Part shown: one piece after another, positions 8,149 to 15,732 of the stretch | How the letters are laid out: each line of letters starts with the position of its first letter | How positions within the stretch are numbered: the stretch's first letter is position 1 | Assembly (NCBI GenBank): GCA_022574595.1 | Contig: JACZRS010000019.1 | Span: forward strand, 20,696-84,695 | From: Planctomycetota bacterium | GTDB taxonomy: Bacteria; Planctomycetota; Phycisphaerae; Phycisphaerales; SM1A02 | Length of the DNA stretch: 64,000 nt | Reading direction: 5' to 3' | Position numbers and translations under genes: made by a program | The notes under the pieces: generated by a model | What the model saw: only the letters and a program-made list of their open reading frames with translations | What the model was told of the DNA's origin: nothing | The model's database searches: none

Positions 8149-9393
8149 ATGGTTTTCGTTAACGAGAATTACCTCAAGCTAAAAGGCGGCTATCTCTTTC
8201 CCGAGATAGGCAGACGCGTTGAGGCATTTAAACAAGCGAATCCCCAGCTTGTCGATCGAATTATCCCTTGTGGTATAGGTGATGTAACCGAGCCGCTTCC
8301 GCCTGCGGTTATTAAAGCTATGCACGATGCGGTGGATGAACTTGCCAAACGTGATACTTTCCGAGGCTATGGCCCGGGTAGTGGCTATGACTTTCTCAAA
8401 AAGGCCATAGTCGAAAACGATTTTTCCGCTCGAAATATAGTTATCGAGCTAGATGAGATATTTATCTCCGATGGCTCAAAGTGCGATTGCGGTGCGATCT
8501 TAGATATCTTCGGCAAAGATAATCGCTTGGCAATCACTAACCCGGTCTATCCGGTTTATGTTGATACCAATGTAATGGCTGGCAATACCGGCCTTGGCAA
8601 TGATGATGGTTCCTATGAGGGAATCGAATATCTACCCTGCACTGCGGAAAACGATTTCGTGCCCGCAATACCAACTAAACCCGTCGAGCTTATTTATCTT
8701 TGCTACCCCAACAATCCAACAGGCACAATGATCAATCATGATCAACTTCGCGCATGGGTTGATTACGCATTAGCTAACGATGCGATTATTCTTTATGACG
8801 TTGCCTACGAAGCTTATGTCAGTGATGAGACTTTGCCTCGATCCATTTATGAAATAGAGGGCGCGAAAAAATGTGCAATCGAATTTCACAGCTTCTCCAA
8901 GAACGCTGGATTCACCGGCGTGCGCTGCGGCTACACCGTTTGCCCAAAGGATGTACATGCTGTTACTAAAGGTGGAGAGCGCATTAAGCTGCACAGCCTG
9001 TGGACCAGAAGATGGAACACAAAATCCAACGGTGTGAGCTATCCAGTACAACGAGGCGCAGAAGCTATTTACTCTACTGAAGGTAAGAAGCAGGTTCGCA
9101 TACTCGTTGATTACTACATGGCCAACGCAGCACTACTACGCAAAGGCTGCGAAGAGTCCGGCATGAAAGTCTACGGAGGAATACATTCGCCTTACGTCTG
9201 GGTAGTTTGTCCTAGTGGGACGGATAGCTGGGGCGTCTTTGATAAATTGCTAACCCAATTGCAAATCGTTACAACCCCAGGCGCAGGCTTTGGAAGCTGC
9301 GGCGAAGGGTATTTTAGAATCTCCGCCTTTAATTCATTAGAGAATATTAAGGAAGCAGTAAACAGATTAAGTGGCCCGGTTTTTTCCAAATAA
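8149..9393 (+). CDS. dapL: LL-diaminopimelate aminotransferase DapL
   Basis: DapL converts tetrahydrodipicolinate directly to LL-diaminopimelate with glutamate, bypassing the succinylase or acetylase steps of lysine and peptidoglycan precursor synthesis. The 414-aa fold-type I PLP enzyme starts with NENYLKLKGGYLFPEIGRRV, typical of the family. It carries GIGDVTEPLP, the PNNPTGT motif and the PLP lysine in SFSKNAGFTGVRCGY. Plants, Chlamydiae and Planctomycetes use this route, which fits the lineage. The gene stands alone, and a hairpin spans its stop codon. Confidence 0.95.
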   Translation: MVFVNENYLKLKGGYLFPEIGRRVEAFKQANPQLVDRIIPCGIGDVTEPLPPAVIKAMHDAVDELAKRDTFRGYGPGSGYDFLKKAIVENDFSARNIVIELDEIFISDGSKCDCGAILDIFGKDNRLAITNPVYPVYVDTNVMAGNTGLGNDDGSYEGIEYLPCTAENDFVPAIPTKPVELIYLCYPNNPTGTMINHDQLRAWVDYALANDAIILYDVAYEAYVSDETLPRSIYEIEGAKKCAIEFHSFSKNAGFTGVRCGYTVCPKDVHAVTKGGERIKLHSLWTRRWNTKSNGVSYPVQRGAEAIYSTEGKKQVRILVDYYMANAALLRKGCEESGMKVYGGIHSPYVWVVCPSGTDSWGVFDKLLTQLQIVTTPGAGFGSCGEGYFRISAFNSLENIKEAVNRLSGPVFSK

Positions 9394-9398
9394 ACCGG
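9376..9398 (+). terminator. Possible terminator overlapping the dapL stop
   Basis: A 7-bp perfect stem CCGGTTT/AAACCGG with a 9-nt loop overlaps the last dapL codons and the stop codon, and is followed by CTAATTCTT. The U-tract is weak, so termination is only possible. Confidence 0.35.
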
Positions 9399-9469
9399 CT
9401 AATTCTTATCAGAAGTAAACAAATAGAGCTTGCCTTGGCAGGTGAGCAGGGGTTACACTTGACATTGAA

Positions 9470-11329
9470 ATGATTAACATACTAGCACTTATTCTGACAA
9501 TCCCATTCTCTGTTGAAGGTGTTGGTTCAGTCTCAGGCACAATCTCATCAGGCGCTTCACCTATCTCCGATGCAAGGGTGACGCTGTTCACGAAATCGCT
9601 CACTGTGTTTCTTGAAACGCGTTCTGATAATAACGGAGAATACTTTTTTGATCCGCAGTCCAAGGGGCAGCACTTGCTTGGCGTAGCGGCTGTAGGATAT
9701 GACTATGAGCAAGTTATGGCTGATGTAAGCGCGACACCTCTTGATGTCGACTTCCAACTGGAAGCTGAATCTCATCAGGGTTCGTGGGATATCATAGGTA
9801 ATACCTTGCCCGAACTGTTTGACTCAACTGACATCGCTTTCCTGCTTGAGGATGGCACGGTTTTCTATTGTCACGATACCGTCGATCCCATCCGTTTTGA
9901 TCCGGTAACTGGTGAGAAAACGTTTCCAGCTGGCGCAGCTGTGGAACAGGGATGTATGAACGGAACACTGCTGGCAAGTGGCGAGTTGATGATGGTGGGC
10001 GGACAGACGCCATCTGATCCGGGGTCGTTCACCAACGCTATCCCCTGGGTCAAAGCTTACAACCCAATCACCGATTCATGGCGATGGATGGAATTCCTTC
10101 AACACAAACCCGGTCGATGGTATCCCGGTTTGACGCGGTTGGCGGATGGTTCGGTTCTGGTGATGGGCGGCGGACAGGCTCCTGACGCATCGCGGACAGA
10201 TACAGCAGAACGCTTCGTTCTTGAAACCGAAACATGGGAGTACACCGGGTCGATGGTGGACCCCGTCGAATTTCCCCCCTCGGCCCTACTTTATACCGGC
10301 GATGTTCTTGCGACTTGGTCGCAGCCGCAGCTATATGATGTGATAACGGGAATCTGGAGTGTGACGGGCAACTTTACTCAACCTAACCGCGGATGGCCGG
10401 GCCATAGCGATCACTCCATCGTCGTGTTAGGTGATGGCGATGTTCTTGCTGTGGGCATTCGTGGTGCAAGTCTCGGCTACAACGTAATGGTCGAGCGCTA
10501 TGATCCAGATACTGCAACTTGGAGTGCGGGTTCGAGTCCCGACCTTGTGCGTAATCAGTGCGAAGTGGTGCAGCTACCTGATGGACGAATACTTGTCGCT
10601 GGTGGTGAGACGGAAGAACCGAATCCACCCGTTGATGACATACTCGGCATAGTTCGCTGGTGTGATTTATACAGCCCAGACAGCGACAGTTGGCATCGTG
10701 TGGACAGTATGATTTGGCATCGTGAATATCATGCGGTCACTCTCCTCATCCCCGATGGACGAGTAATTACAACCGGCGGCACGTATATCAAATTCCAGGT
10801 TGGTCCTTCAAGTGCAGATATAGAAGCGTTCTCACCGCCATATCTTTTCCGTGGAGTAAGGCCGGAGATTACTTCGATCTCTACTACTACCCCTCAGCGA
10901 GGCGAGACCATCTCACTGAATATCGCGCCCACAACACAGCTAACCAGTGTTGTACTCATGGGATCAGACACTACAACACATTGGGTTTCAGCAGGTATCC
11001 CGCGTCGCCTTGTGCTTCCCATAACTCAAAAAGGGTCCACAGCGACAGCAACACTGCCGTGCGATCCAAACGTTATTCCACTAGGCCGATATATGGTCTT
11101 CGCTATGGCAGATGACATTCCTTCGATAGCGCGGATAGTGGAGGTTGTCCAAGGCAATGCAGCCGATCTCAATGGCGATGGTGTTGTTGATACTCTCGAT
11201 CTCCTGTTATTGTTCGCCCAATGGGGGACTTGTGACAATCCTCCGCCCGCAGGTTGCCCAGCTGATATCAACTGCGACGGTATGGTCAATGTGCAAGACC
11301 TCCTCGCACTTTTCGCAAACTGGGGATAG
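9470..11329 (+). CDS. Secreted copper-radical-oxidase-like (galactose/glyoxal oxidase family) protein with dockerin-like tail
   Basis: This 619-aa secreted protein has a signal-like N-terminus and a carboxypeptidase-regulatory-like beta domain (about 20-97). A kelch propeller follows (about 125-445, repeated DGxxLxxGG strands), then a DUF1929-type C-terminal domain (about 463-560). Two EF-hand-like repeats (DLNGDGVVDTLDLL and DINCDGMVNVQDLL) end at NWG. Residues that bind copper or form the Cys-Tyr cofactor in galactose oxidase appear to have counterparts: Cys162, Tyr218 (GRWYPG), Tyr420-His421 (EYHAV) and His504 (TTHW). Such enzymes oxidise alcohols or aldehydes and make H2O2. The substrate is unknown. 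The alignment was done by eye. Confidence 0.75.
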   Translation: MINILALILTIPFSVEGVGSVSGTISSGASPISDARVTLFTKSLTVFLETRSDNNGEYFFDPQSKGQHLLGVAAVGYDYEQVMADVSATPLDVDFQLEAESHQGSWDIIGNTLPELFDSTDIAFLLEDGTVFYCHDTVDPIRFDPVTGEKTFPAGAAVEQGCMNGTLLASGELMMVGGQTPSDPGSFTNAIPWVKAYNPITDSWRWMEFLQHKPGRWYPGLTRLADGSVLVMGGGQAPDASRTDTAERFVLETETWEYTGSMVDPVEFPPSALLYTGDVLATWSQPQLYDVITGIWSVTGNFTQPNRGWPGHSDHSIVVLGDGDVLAVGIRGASLGYNVMVERYDPDTATWSAGSSPDLVRNQCEVVQLPDGRILVAGGETEEPNPPVDDILGIVRWCDLYSPDSDSWHRVDSMIWHREYHAVTLLIPDGRVITTGGTYIKFQVGPSSADIEAFSPPYLFRGVRPEITSISTTTPQRGETISLNIAPTTQLTSVVLMGSDTTTHWVSAGIPRRLVLPITQKGSTATATLPCDPNVIPLGRYMVFAMADDIPSIARIVEVVQGNAADLNGDGVVDTLDLLLLFAQWGTCDNPPPAGCPADINCDGMVNVQDLLALFANWG

Positions 11330-11339
11330 GAGTCTCCGG

Positions 11340-12305
11340 GTGAAATGTAGTACTGAAACAAATATCTGTATCGAAGATGTTTTCCAAGCAGCAAAGACTA
11401 TTGAGCCATACGCTCATCGCACGCCGGTTGCTACTTGCAAGTCTTTGGATGATCTTGCCGGCTGTGAGGTTTTCTTAAAATGTGAAAACTTGCAGAAGGT
11501 CGGGGCATTTAAGTTTCGTGGTGCGTGCAATGCGGTTATGAATCTTTCTGAAGAGCAGGCAAGCCGCGGTGTAGTGACGCATAGCTCAGGCAATCACGCG
11601 CAGGCGCTTGCGCTTGCTGCTAAGCTTCGTGGTATTAAAGCTGATATTGTTATGCCAAGCAATTCCAGCGAGGTTAAGCGCGCAGCTGTCAAAGGCTATG
11701 GCGGAATTGTTCACATTTGCCAAGCTAACGAAAAAGCCCGAGAAGAATTAGCAGCTGAGCTTGTAGAAAAAACCGGTGGCGTTCTAATCAACCCCTTTGA
11801 TAATCCGTTCGTAGTTTCAGGTCAAGGCACCGCAGCACTCGAACTGCTCAGCGATTTTAACGATCTCGATGCAATAATCACGCCAGTAGGTGGCGGGGGT
11901 CTCTTATCCGGCACTTGTATAGCAGCTAAAGGATTAAAGCCTGATATAAGAGTCTTTGGAGCTGAACCAACCGGCGCCGATGATGCAGCTCGGTCACTAG
12001 AGGCAGGCGAGCTTATCCCCCAAACCGGGCCAAACACAATTTGTGATGGCCTGCTAACAAGTCTTGGCAAACTAACCTGGCCCATAATCCGCGACAATGT
12101 GGAGTCGATATTTACAGTAACGGACGAAAAAACAATCGAGGCAATGCGATTTTTCATGCAGCGAACCAAGATGTTAATAGAACCAAGTGCCGCAACAGTA
12201 ATCGCAGCAATCCTATCCGACCAATTCAAACAACTAAAAGGCATAAAAAAAATCGCAGCAATAATCACCGGCGGCAACGTAGACCTAGATAACCTACCAT
12301 GGTAA
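11340..12305 (+). CDS. Threonine/serine dehydratase or serine racemase-like PLP enzyme
   Basis: The 321-aa fold-type II PLP enzyme has the cofactor lysine in GAFKFRGACNA, the SSGNHAQALA loop, the phosphate-binding GGGGLLSG loop and the terminal GGNVDLDNLPW. There is no C-terminal ACT domain, so it is the short catabolic or racemase-like form and not the isoleucine-regulated IlvA. Start choice: GTG at 11340, with AGGAG at 11328-11332 overlapping the previous stop, only 10 bp after the oxidase gene. The exact substrate (Thr, Ser or racemisation) cannot be decided from sequence. A related C-terminal relic lies 250 bp downstream. Confidence 0.85.
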   Translation: MKCSTETNICIEDVFQAAKTIEPYAHRTPVATCKSLDDLAGCEVFLKCENLQKVGAFKFRGACNAVMNLSEEQASRGVVTHSSGNHAQALALAAKLRGIKADIVMPSNSSEVKRAAVKGYGGIVHICQANEKAREELAAELVEKTGGVLINPFDNPFVVSGQGTAALELLSDFNDLDAIITPVGGGGLLSGTCIAAKGLKPDIRVFGAEPTGADDAARSLEAGELIPQTGPNTICDGLLTSLGKLTWPIIRDNVESIFTVTDEKTIEAMRFFMQRTKMLIEPSAATVIAAILSDQFKQLKGIKKIAAIITGGNVDLDNLPW

Positions 12306-12309
12306 GTAG

Positions 12310-12326
12310 GGTCCGCTGTGCGGACC
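12310..12326 (+). terminator. Hairpin directly after the dehydratase gene
   Basis: A perfect 7-bp stem GGTCCGC/GCGGACC with loop TGT begins 5 bp after the stop codon and is followed by ATTCTTA. It is a plausible transcription end signal, but it could also be one of the small dispersed hairpins. Confidence 0.45.
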
Positions 12327-12340
12327 ATTCTTACTTAACA

Positions 12341-12436
12341 CCAGTGGCACGGGCGTCTCGCCCGTGCATATTCTTAATTCAAGAGCAAGTTTCCAAAGAC
12401 AGGCCCACAAGGGCGAGACGCCCGTGCCACTGAAGA
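12341..12436. repeat. Inverted-repeat element, GGCGTCTCGCC family (copy 1)
   Basis: Two arms containing CAGTGGCACGGGCG and its complement (12341-12367 and about 12408-12436) flank about 40 bp. Each arm is itself a palindrome (CACGGGCG-TCT-CGCCCGTG). A second copy lies at 14452-14544 with different loop text, so the arms are conserved and the loop is not. No ORF is inside. It is probably a non-autonomous dispersed repeat. Confidence 0.8.
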
Positions 12437-12547
12437 ATTAATTATTCGCCGCCACTGGCTCCAGCTATCCGGCTTTGCGAAACAAGTGCTCTTAGATATC
12501 GAAAGTAAAACACGGGTTTCCGCTCCGCGTGAACCCGTGGCACCAAC

Positions 12548-12601
12548 CGAATCGGCGCAATAATCTCCGGCGGAAATGTCGATCTAGATAAACTGCCTTT
12601 G
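12548..12601 (+). pseudogene. Relic of the C-terminus of a second PLP dehydratase gene
   Basis: Translated, this stretch reads RIGAIISGGNVDLDKLPL, matching the end of the intact dehydratase upstream (12252-12302, IAAIITGGNVDLDNLPW). Most of the roughly 11 base differences over 51 bp fall at third codon positions, so the copy diverged while under protein-level selection before decaying. No upstream coding sequence remains: a hairpin (CACGGGTT...GAACCCGTG, about 12511-12540) and the inverted repeat at 12341-12436 occupy that position. The frame runs on without the expected stop. Confidence 0.65.
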
Positions 12602-12614
12602 CGATATAGACTTG

Positions 12615-12872
12615 CTACTTCGGTACATCTTCCCAGCCACAGAAGCCTCCACAGTTGCCCCCGGCGATATACTCGTTTTTCTCTATGGTCCCATCGCTCC
12701 ACATACGGTAGAGAGTATGCTGGCCGAAAGTTCCCGCAGTCGCAACGCTCATGGCCCTCGGAATTGCCTGGATATGCGTCTGGGCTTTGGCGCGGTGTGC
12801 AAAGATGTCTAATCCAACCAGTACTGCCACTGCGGTAAGTAGGATGGCGATTGTTTTCTGACCTCGACTCAT
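12615..12872 (-). CDS. Small secreted or membrane-anchored protein, unknown function
   Basis: The 85-aa product starts at 12872, with AGGAG 7 nt upstream. It has a basic start (MSRGQK), a hydrophobic stretch (about residues 7-24) ending near AHRAKAQ that looks like a signal peptide, and then a mature part of about 55 aa containing YRMWSDGTIE and a Gly/Cys-rich end (GGNCGGFCGWEDVPK). The ribosome-binding site and export signal argue that it is real. I do not recognise the family. The two cysteines could form a disulphide. It is antisense-adjacent to the dehydratase relic. Confidence 0.6.
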   Translation of the reverse strand: MSRGQKTIAILLTAVAVLVGLDIFAHRAKAQTHIQAIPRAMSVATAGTFGQHTLYRMWSDGTIEKNEYIAGGNCGGFCGWEDVPK

Positions 12873-12940
12873 GATTGATCTCCTGTGATGTGATTCAAGA
12901 GGATACATCGACCGAGCCGGGGTTTGAGCATTAAGCGAAG

Positions 12941-12983
12941 AAAAGGGACAGGAGTCTTTATTAAAGACTTCCGTCCCACCTTT
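12941..12983. repeat. Full palindrome related to the 20-mer found inside genes
   Basis: This near-perfect palindrome has half-sites AAAAGGGACAGGAGTCTTTA and a complementary half ending GTCCCACCTTT. The left half resembles the 20-mer found inside serA and inside the gene at 14699-15535 (AAAGGGGACAGGCTACTTTA). It lies between the small secreted protein and the membrane protein at 13030. It resembles a REP-type element, but no REP transposase gene is in the window. Confidence 0.7.
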
Positions 12984-13029
12984 AATTCCCATTAATTTTT
13001 TTCCGTTTTGAATATAGTTTAAGTGCTCG

Positions 13030-13464
13030 TTATGAAAATGGGTATAGATGTATTTTCTCTAATATTGGTCCGATGAATTTATGATAAACAACTATAATTA
13101 TAACGATTTCGGTGCTAGCTAGACAAGTCGCAGTGAATAGCGCGAATCGCTCCAACGGTGAGGATTGTGGTGTCGAAATTGAATTTCTAAGTTCAGAGGA
13201 CTCCATCAAGGCACCGAAACAACATGCAAATGCCATTAATAGCAAAAATAAATAAATGAACCCGCCAATAGTACCCAATATAAAAAAAAGCGGCCACTTA
13301 ATTATGGCGGGCCAATCATTCATAAAGGTAAAAAGCATGTCACCAATCAGTTGAACTAGTCCAGCCAGAGCAATAAGCACATATACGTAGATTGGACTTA
13401 AAACAACCATAACGATAAAGCTCTTGATGGCTTTCTTTTGTTTTGTGTGACCATCATAGAGCAT
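13030..13464 (-). CDS. Hypothetical integral membrane protein
   Basis: The 144-aa protein has about three strongly hydrophobic segments (residues about 14-45, 55-86 and 108-132) separated by short polar loops, with a charged start MLYDGHTKQKKAIKS. No catalytic motif or known domain is recognised. The sequence is AT-rich compared with neighbours. It is divergent from the trypsin-like protease gene to its right, and 120 bp separate their starts. Confidence 0.6.
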   Translation of the reverse strand: MLYDGHTKQKKAIKSFIVMVVLSPIYVYVLIALAGLVQLIGDMLFTFMNDWPAIIKWPLFFILGTIGGFIYLFLLLMAFACCFGALMESSELRNSISTPQSSPLERFALFTATCLASTEIVIIIVVYHKFIGPILEKIHLYPFS

Positions 13465-13584
13465 ACTTTCACCGGCCTTTTACTATTTGTTGCTTTCGAC
13501 CCATACCACTACTGGGATTATACCTGATTAAGTGTTAGGATTGCTTTGTAGACCGTCCTCATTTCAAACATGGAGAGCCAGAGA

Positions 13585-14331
13585 ATGACTATATCTAGCA
13601 TTAACTTTACCACAACTAGAGTCACAGTCTATGATTCAGGGAAGCCGCTTGGAACAGCAACAGGCTTTTTCTTTAGACGGCAGGATGGGTGCGAGTTTCT
13701 TGTTACAAATCGTCACGTCGTGATCGACGAAGAACGTTCATTCAAGCCTGATACTATGCAGCTCAGGCTTCATCAGAACCGGGAATTCTTGGACCAGAAC
13801 ACGACTTTGACTCTTAGTCTCTACAATGATTCTGGTAGATCACTGTGGCTTGAGCATTCTGCATACGCAATGACAAAATGTGATGTGATAGCAATACCCA
13901 TGAGCCCGGAGGTACTCACTGGCAATAACTACGAGCTATTCAAGAAATCGTCGGTTACAGCTTATACAACCGAACTTACCGATATCCCTGAGGTGAATCC
14001 ATTTGGTGATGTCGTTGTTCTGGGATATCCACAAGGCTTTTATGACGACCACAACAATTTGCCTGTCTACCGGAAAGCCATGATTGCTTCGCAGTTTGGG
14101 GTGCCTTTCCAAAATAATCCTTATTTCCTTGTTGACGCCAACCTCCACCAGGGAATGAGTGGGAGCCCCGTCGTTAATTCGCACCACACTCTTTTTAGTG
14201 AGTCTGCAGCGGTAGAGGGGTACAAACTATTTGGCATACACTCAGCACAACACATGATGAACGGTGAACCGTTAGGGTTGAATGTCGTTTGGTATTCATC
14301 TCTTATCGTAGATATCGTTCAGGGTGATTGA
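13585..14331 (+). CDS. Trypsin-like serine protease (S1C-like), probably cytoplasmic
   Basis: The 248-aa protein has the fold signature GTATGFFFRR, a catalytic His in TNRHVV, an Asp in KCDVIAIPM and a catalytic Ser in HQGMSGSPVV. There is no PDZ domain and no obvious signal peptide. I choose the ATG at 13585 because GGAGAG lies 7 nt upstream. An in-frame ATG five codons earlier lacks a ribosome-binding site. Such stand-alone trypsin-like proteins occur in stress and defence contexts, but nothing nearby points to a specific system. Substrate unknown. Confidence 0.8.
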   Translation: MTISSINFTTTRVTVYDSGKPLGTATGFFFRRQDGCEFLVTNRHVVIDEERSFKPDTMQLRLHQNREFLDQNTTLTLSLYNDSGRSLWLEHSAYAMTKCDVIAIPMSPEVLTGNNYELFKKSSVTAYTTELTDIPEVNPFGDVVVLGYPQGFYDDHNNLPVYRKAMIASQFGVPFQNNPYFLVDANLHQGMSGSPVVNSHHTLFSESAAVEGYKLFGIHSAQHMMNGEPLGLNVVWYSSLIVDIVQGD

Positions 14332-14451
14332 ATGCGCTGGCAATCGAGTCGGAATAGGCGTCCTACTAAATTTGGGGAAGAAAAGGGGAGCGGCTACTTT
14401 ATTAGATAGAATAGCTGTATCACTTTGTATTGTCCCGAAGACTAAATTCTT

Positions 14452-14544
14452 CAGTGGCATGGGCGTCTCGCCCGTGCGGGCATTCTTATTGAATACTTAT
14501 TCCCGAATCAAGATTATGTACGGGCGAGACGCCCGTACCACTGG
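14452..14544. repeat. Inverted-repeat element, GGCGTCTCGCC family (copy 2)
   Basis: The arms CAGTGGCATGGGCGTCTCGC... (14452-14477) and the complementary GGGCGAGACGCCCGTACCACTG (about 14518-14544) match copy 1 at 12341-12436. The central 40 bp differ. This copy lies in the roughly 370-bp gap after the protease gene, in which no gene is seen. Confidence 0.8.
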
Positions 14545-14570
14545 AGGAAAAAGATATTGCAAAGAGTGTT

Positions 14571-14680
14571 GGGTGCCACCGACAGCGAGTCTTCGAGTCG
14601 TCGGTGTGGTTGGGGGTTTGTCGCGCAATCTGCACGCACGATTCGCTCGCCTCTCGGCTCACTCACTGTGCGTGGCACCC
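14571..14680. repeat. Long inverted repeat bounded by GGGTGCCAC / GTGGCACCC
   Basis: Nine-bp perfect terminal inverted repeats bound a 110-bp segment with internal partial hairpins (GACAGCGAGTC..., CGAGAGGCGAGC...). It directly follows the inverted-repeat element at 14452-14544 and ends about 20 bp before the next gene's stop. No ORF is inside. It looks like another non-autonomous dispersed element. Confidence 0.65.
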
Positions 14681-14698
14681 CTCATTAATTACTATTAA

Positions 14699-15535
14699 TT
14701 ATGCAGCAGTCGATCGGTTGGGGCGGGGTAGGACGCCGTGGGATCTTAGGTAGATCTTTGCTTTGCCGGGTGCGGCTTTTATTTTGCTGCCTACAAATAA
14801 TGCTGGTTTCTTGGCTTTTTTGAAAGAGCTACCGAGTAGGGATTTAGTTGTAGAAATCCATTGCTTTAATAATGATGGACTCGATGTTTCCTTGGCAGCT
14901 TCCGAAGGATCGGTGGAATCCAGGGATTCCGGGGGATCGATTTCTTCTAACTTAGATGAGTTTGATATATCGTTAGCTACAAGAAAGTCTGGCTTGAAGG
15001 TTTCTTCAAGCGAGTCTATTTCCTGCTCATCAATAGACATCGCATCAGCAGCAGAATTAAAGTAGCCTGTCCCCTTTGTTTTCCAATTACATGCTGCTCT
15101 ATATGAAGTGCAACCGAGCATTAGAGTTGTCATTGCGGTTTGCGCTATTGTCTCAATGTTAAAACCTATGCCGGCTAGTCTTAAGAGGCTTAGTGTGCAG
15201 ATCGCAGCCCAGCCAACTAAAACAGCATGGCCGATTCTTCGCTGCTTGTTTGTAACTCGCCAGGGGATGATGGTTAGTGCTGCGGCTGCGCCTATTACCA
15301 ATGCCTGGATTGATGCCCAGACTGTGCCTAGGAAGCCGGTATAGCTGAGGCCGATGGATCTAAATATGTCATCGTTGGCTGTGGTTTGGTAAAGGCTGAC
15401 TGTGCCGGCAGCACCGCCCCAGCTCATGCTCGCAGCACCTACAAGGCTGATCAATGAATAGGCGACAAAAACCCACGCCCCGCCTATGGCATATTTGTGG
15501 TAGGGCTTTATTCGTTGTACTAATCGATTAAGCAT
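14699..15535 (-). CDS. Hypothetical membrane protein with long charged C-terminal tail
   Basis: The 278-aa protein has about four hydrophobic segments in its first 145 residues (about 15-40, 63-92, 101-120, 124-146) and a hydrophilic tail of about 130 residues, first acidic then Lys/Ser/Pro-rich. The text CNWKTKGTGYFNSAADAM at the end of the membrane part is encoded by a 20-mer repeat (15058-15077) also found in serA, so part of this junction is repeat-derived. No family was recognised. It precedes an intergenic hairpin repeat and prfB on the same strand. Confidence 0.6.
   Translation of the reverse strand: MLNRLVQRIKPYHKYAIGGAWVFVAYSLISLVGAASMSWGGAAGTVSLYQTTANDDIFRSIGLSYTGFLGTVWASIQALVIGAAAALTIIPWRVTNKQRRIGHAVLVGWAAICTLSLLRLAGIGFNIETIAQTAMTTLMLGCTSYRAACNWKTKGTGYFNSAADAMSIDEQEIDSLEETFKPDFLVANDISNSSKLEEIDPPESLDSTDPSEAAKETSSPSLLKQWISTTKSLLGSSFKKAKKPALFVGSKIKAAPGKAKIYLRSHGVLPRPNRSTAA
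15058..15077. repeat. 20-mer dispersed repeat inside a coding sequence (copy 1)
   Basis: The plus-strand 20-mer TAAAGTAGCCTGTCCCCTTT is identical to 24054-24073 inside serA. In both genes it is read on the minus strand in the same frame and encodes KGTGYF. It joins the membrane and tail regions of the hypothetical protein. Confidence 0.85.
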
Positions 15536-15658
15536 GGCAGAGACTCCAAAGGGAAGGGGGCGGAAAGGGGGAGGGGTTCTGTCAGCTTGTTTGGAAGTTG
15601 AGGTGGCGGGTTTCAGGTGGTGTGGGTTAGGGCTGGAATTGTGCAGTTATTGGTGGTA

Positions 15659-15693
15659 GGAACCCCACCCATTGCTATGGGTGGGCGTCGGGG
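15659..15693 (-). repeat. 3'-end hairpin repeat (GGTTC family) after prfB
   Basis: The core hairpin CCCACCCAT-TGCT-ATGGGTGGG occupies 15664-15685 and the flank GGGCGTC completes the family consensus (GACGCC-hairpin-GGGTTC when read on the minus strand). It lies 40 bp beyond the prfB stop, in the orientation seen at other genes (37.7, 50.9, 59.9, 62.5 kb). It may act as a terminator. An 18-bp tandem duplication (GTGGGCGTCGGGGGGAGG, 15681-15716) overlaps its edge. Confidence 0.7.
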
Positions 15694-15732
15694 GGAGGGT
15701 GGGCGTCGGGGGGAGGGTTTAAATGTGTGGTG

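Noticed and set aside
10528..10550. tRNA T-arm-like text GCGGGTTCGAGTCCCGA
   Set aside because: It lies inside the copper-radical-oxidase-like gene, the flanks do not fold into acceptor, D or anticodon arms, and the reading frame is intact.
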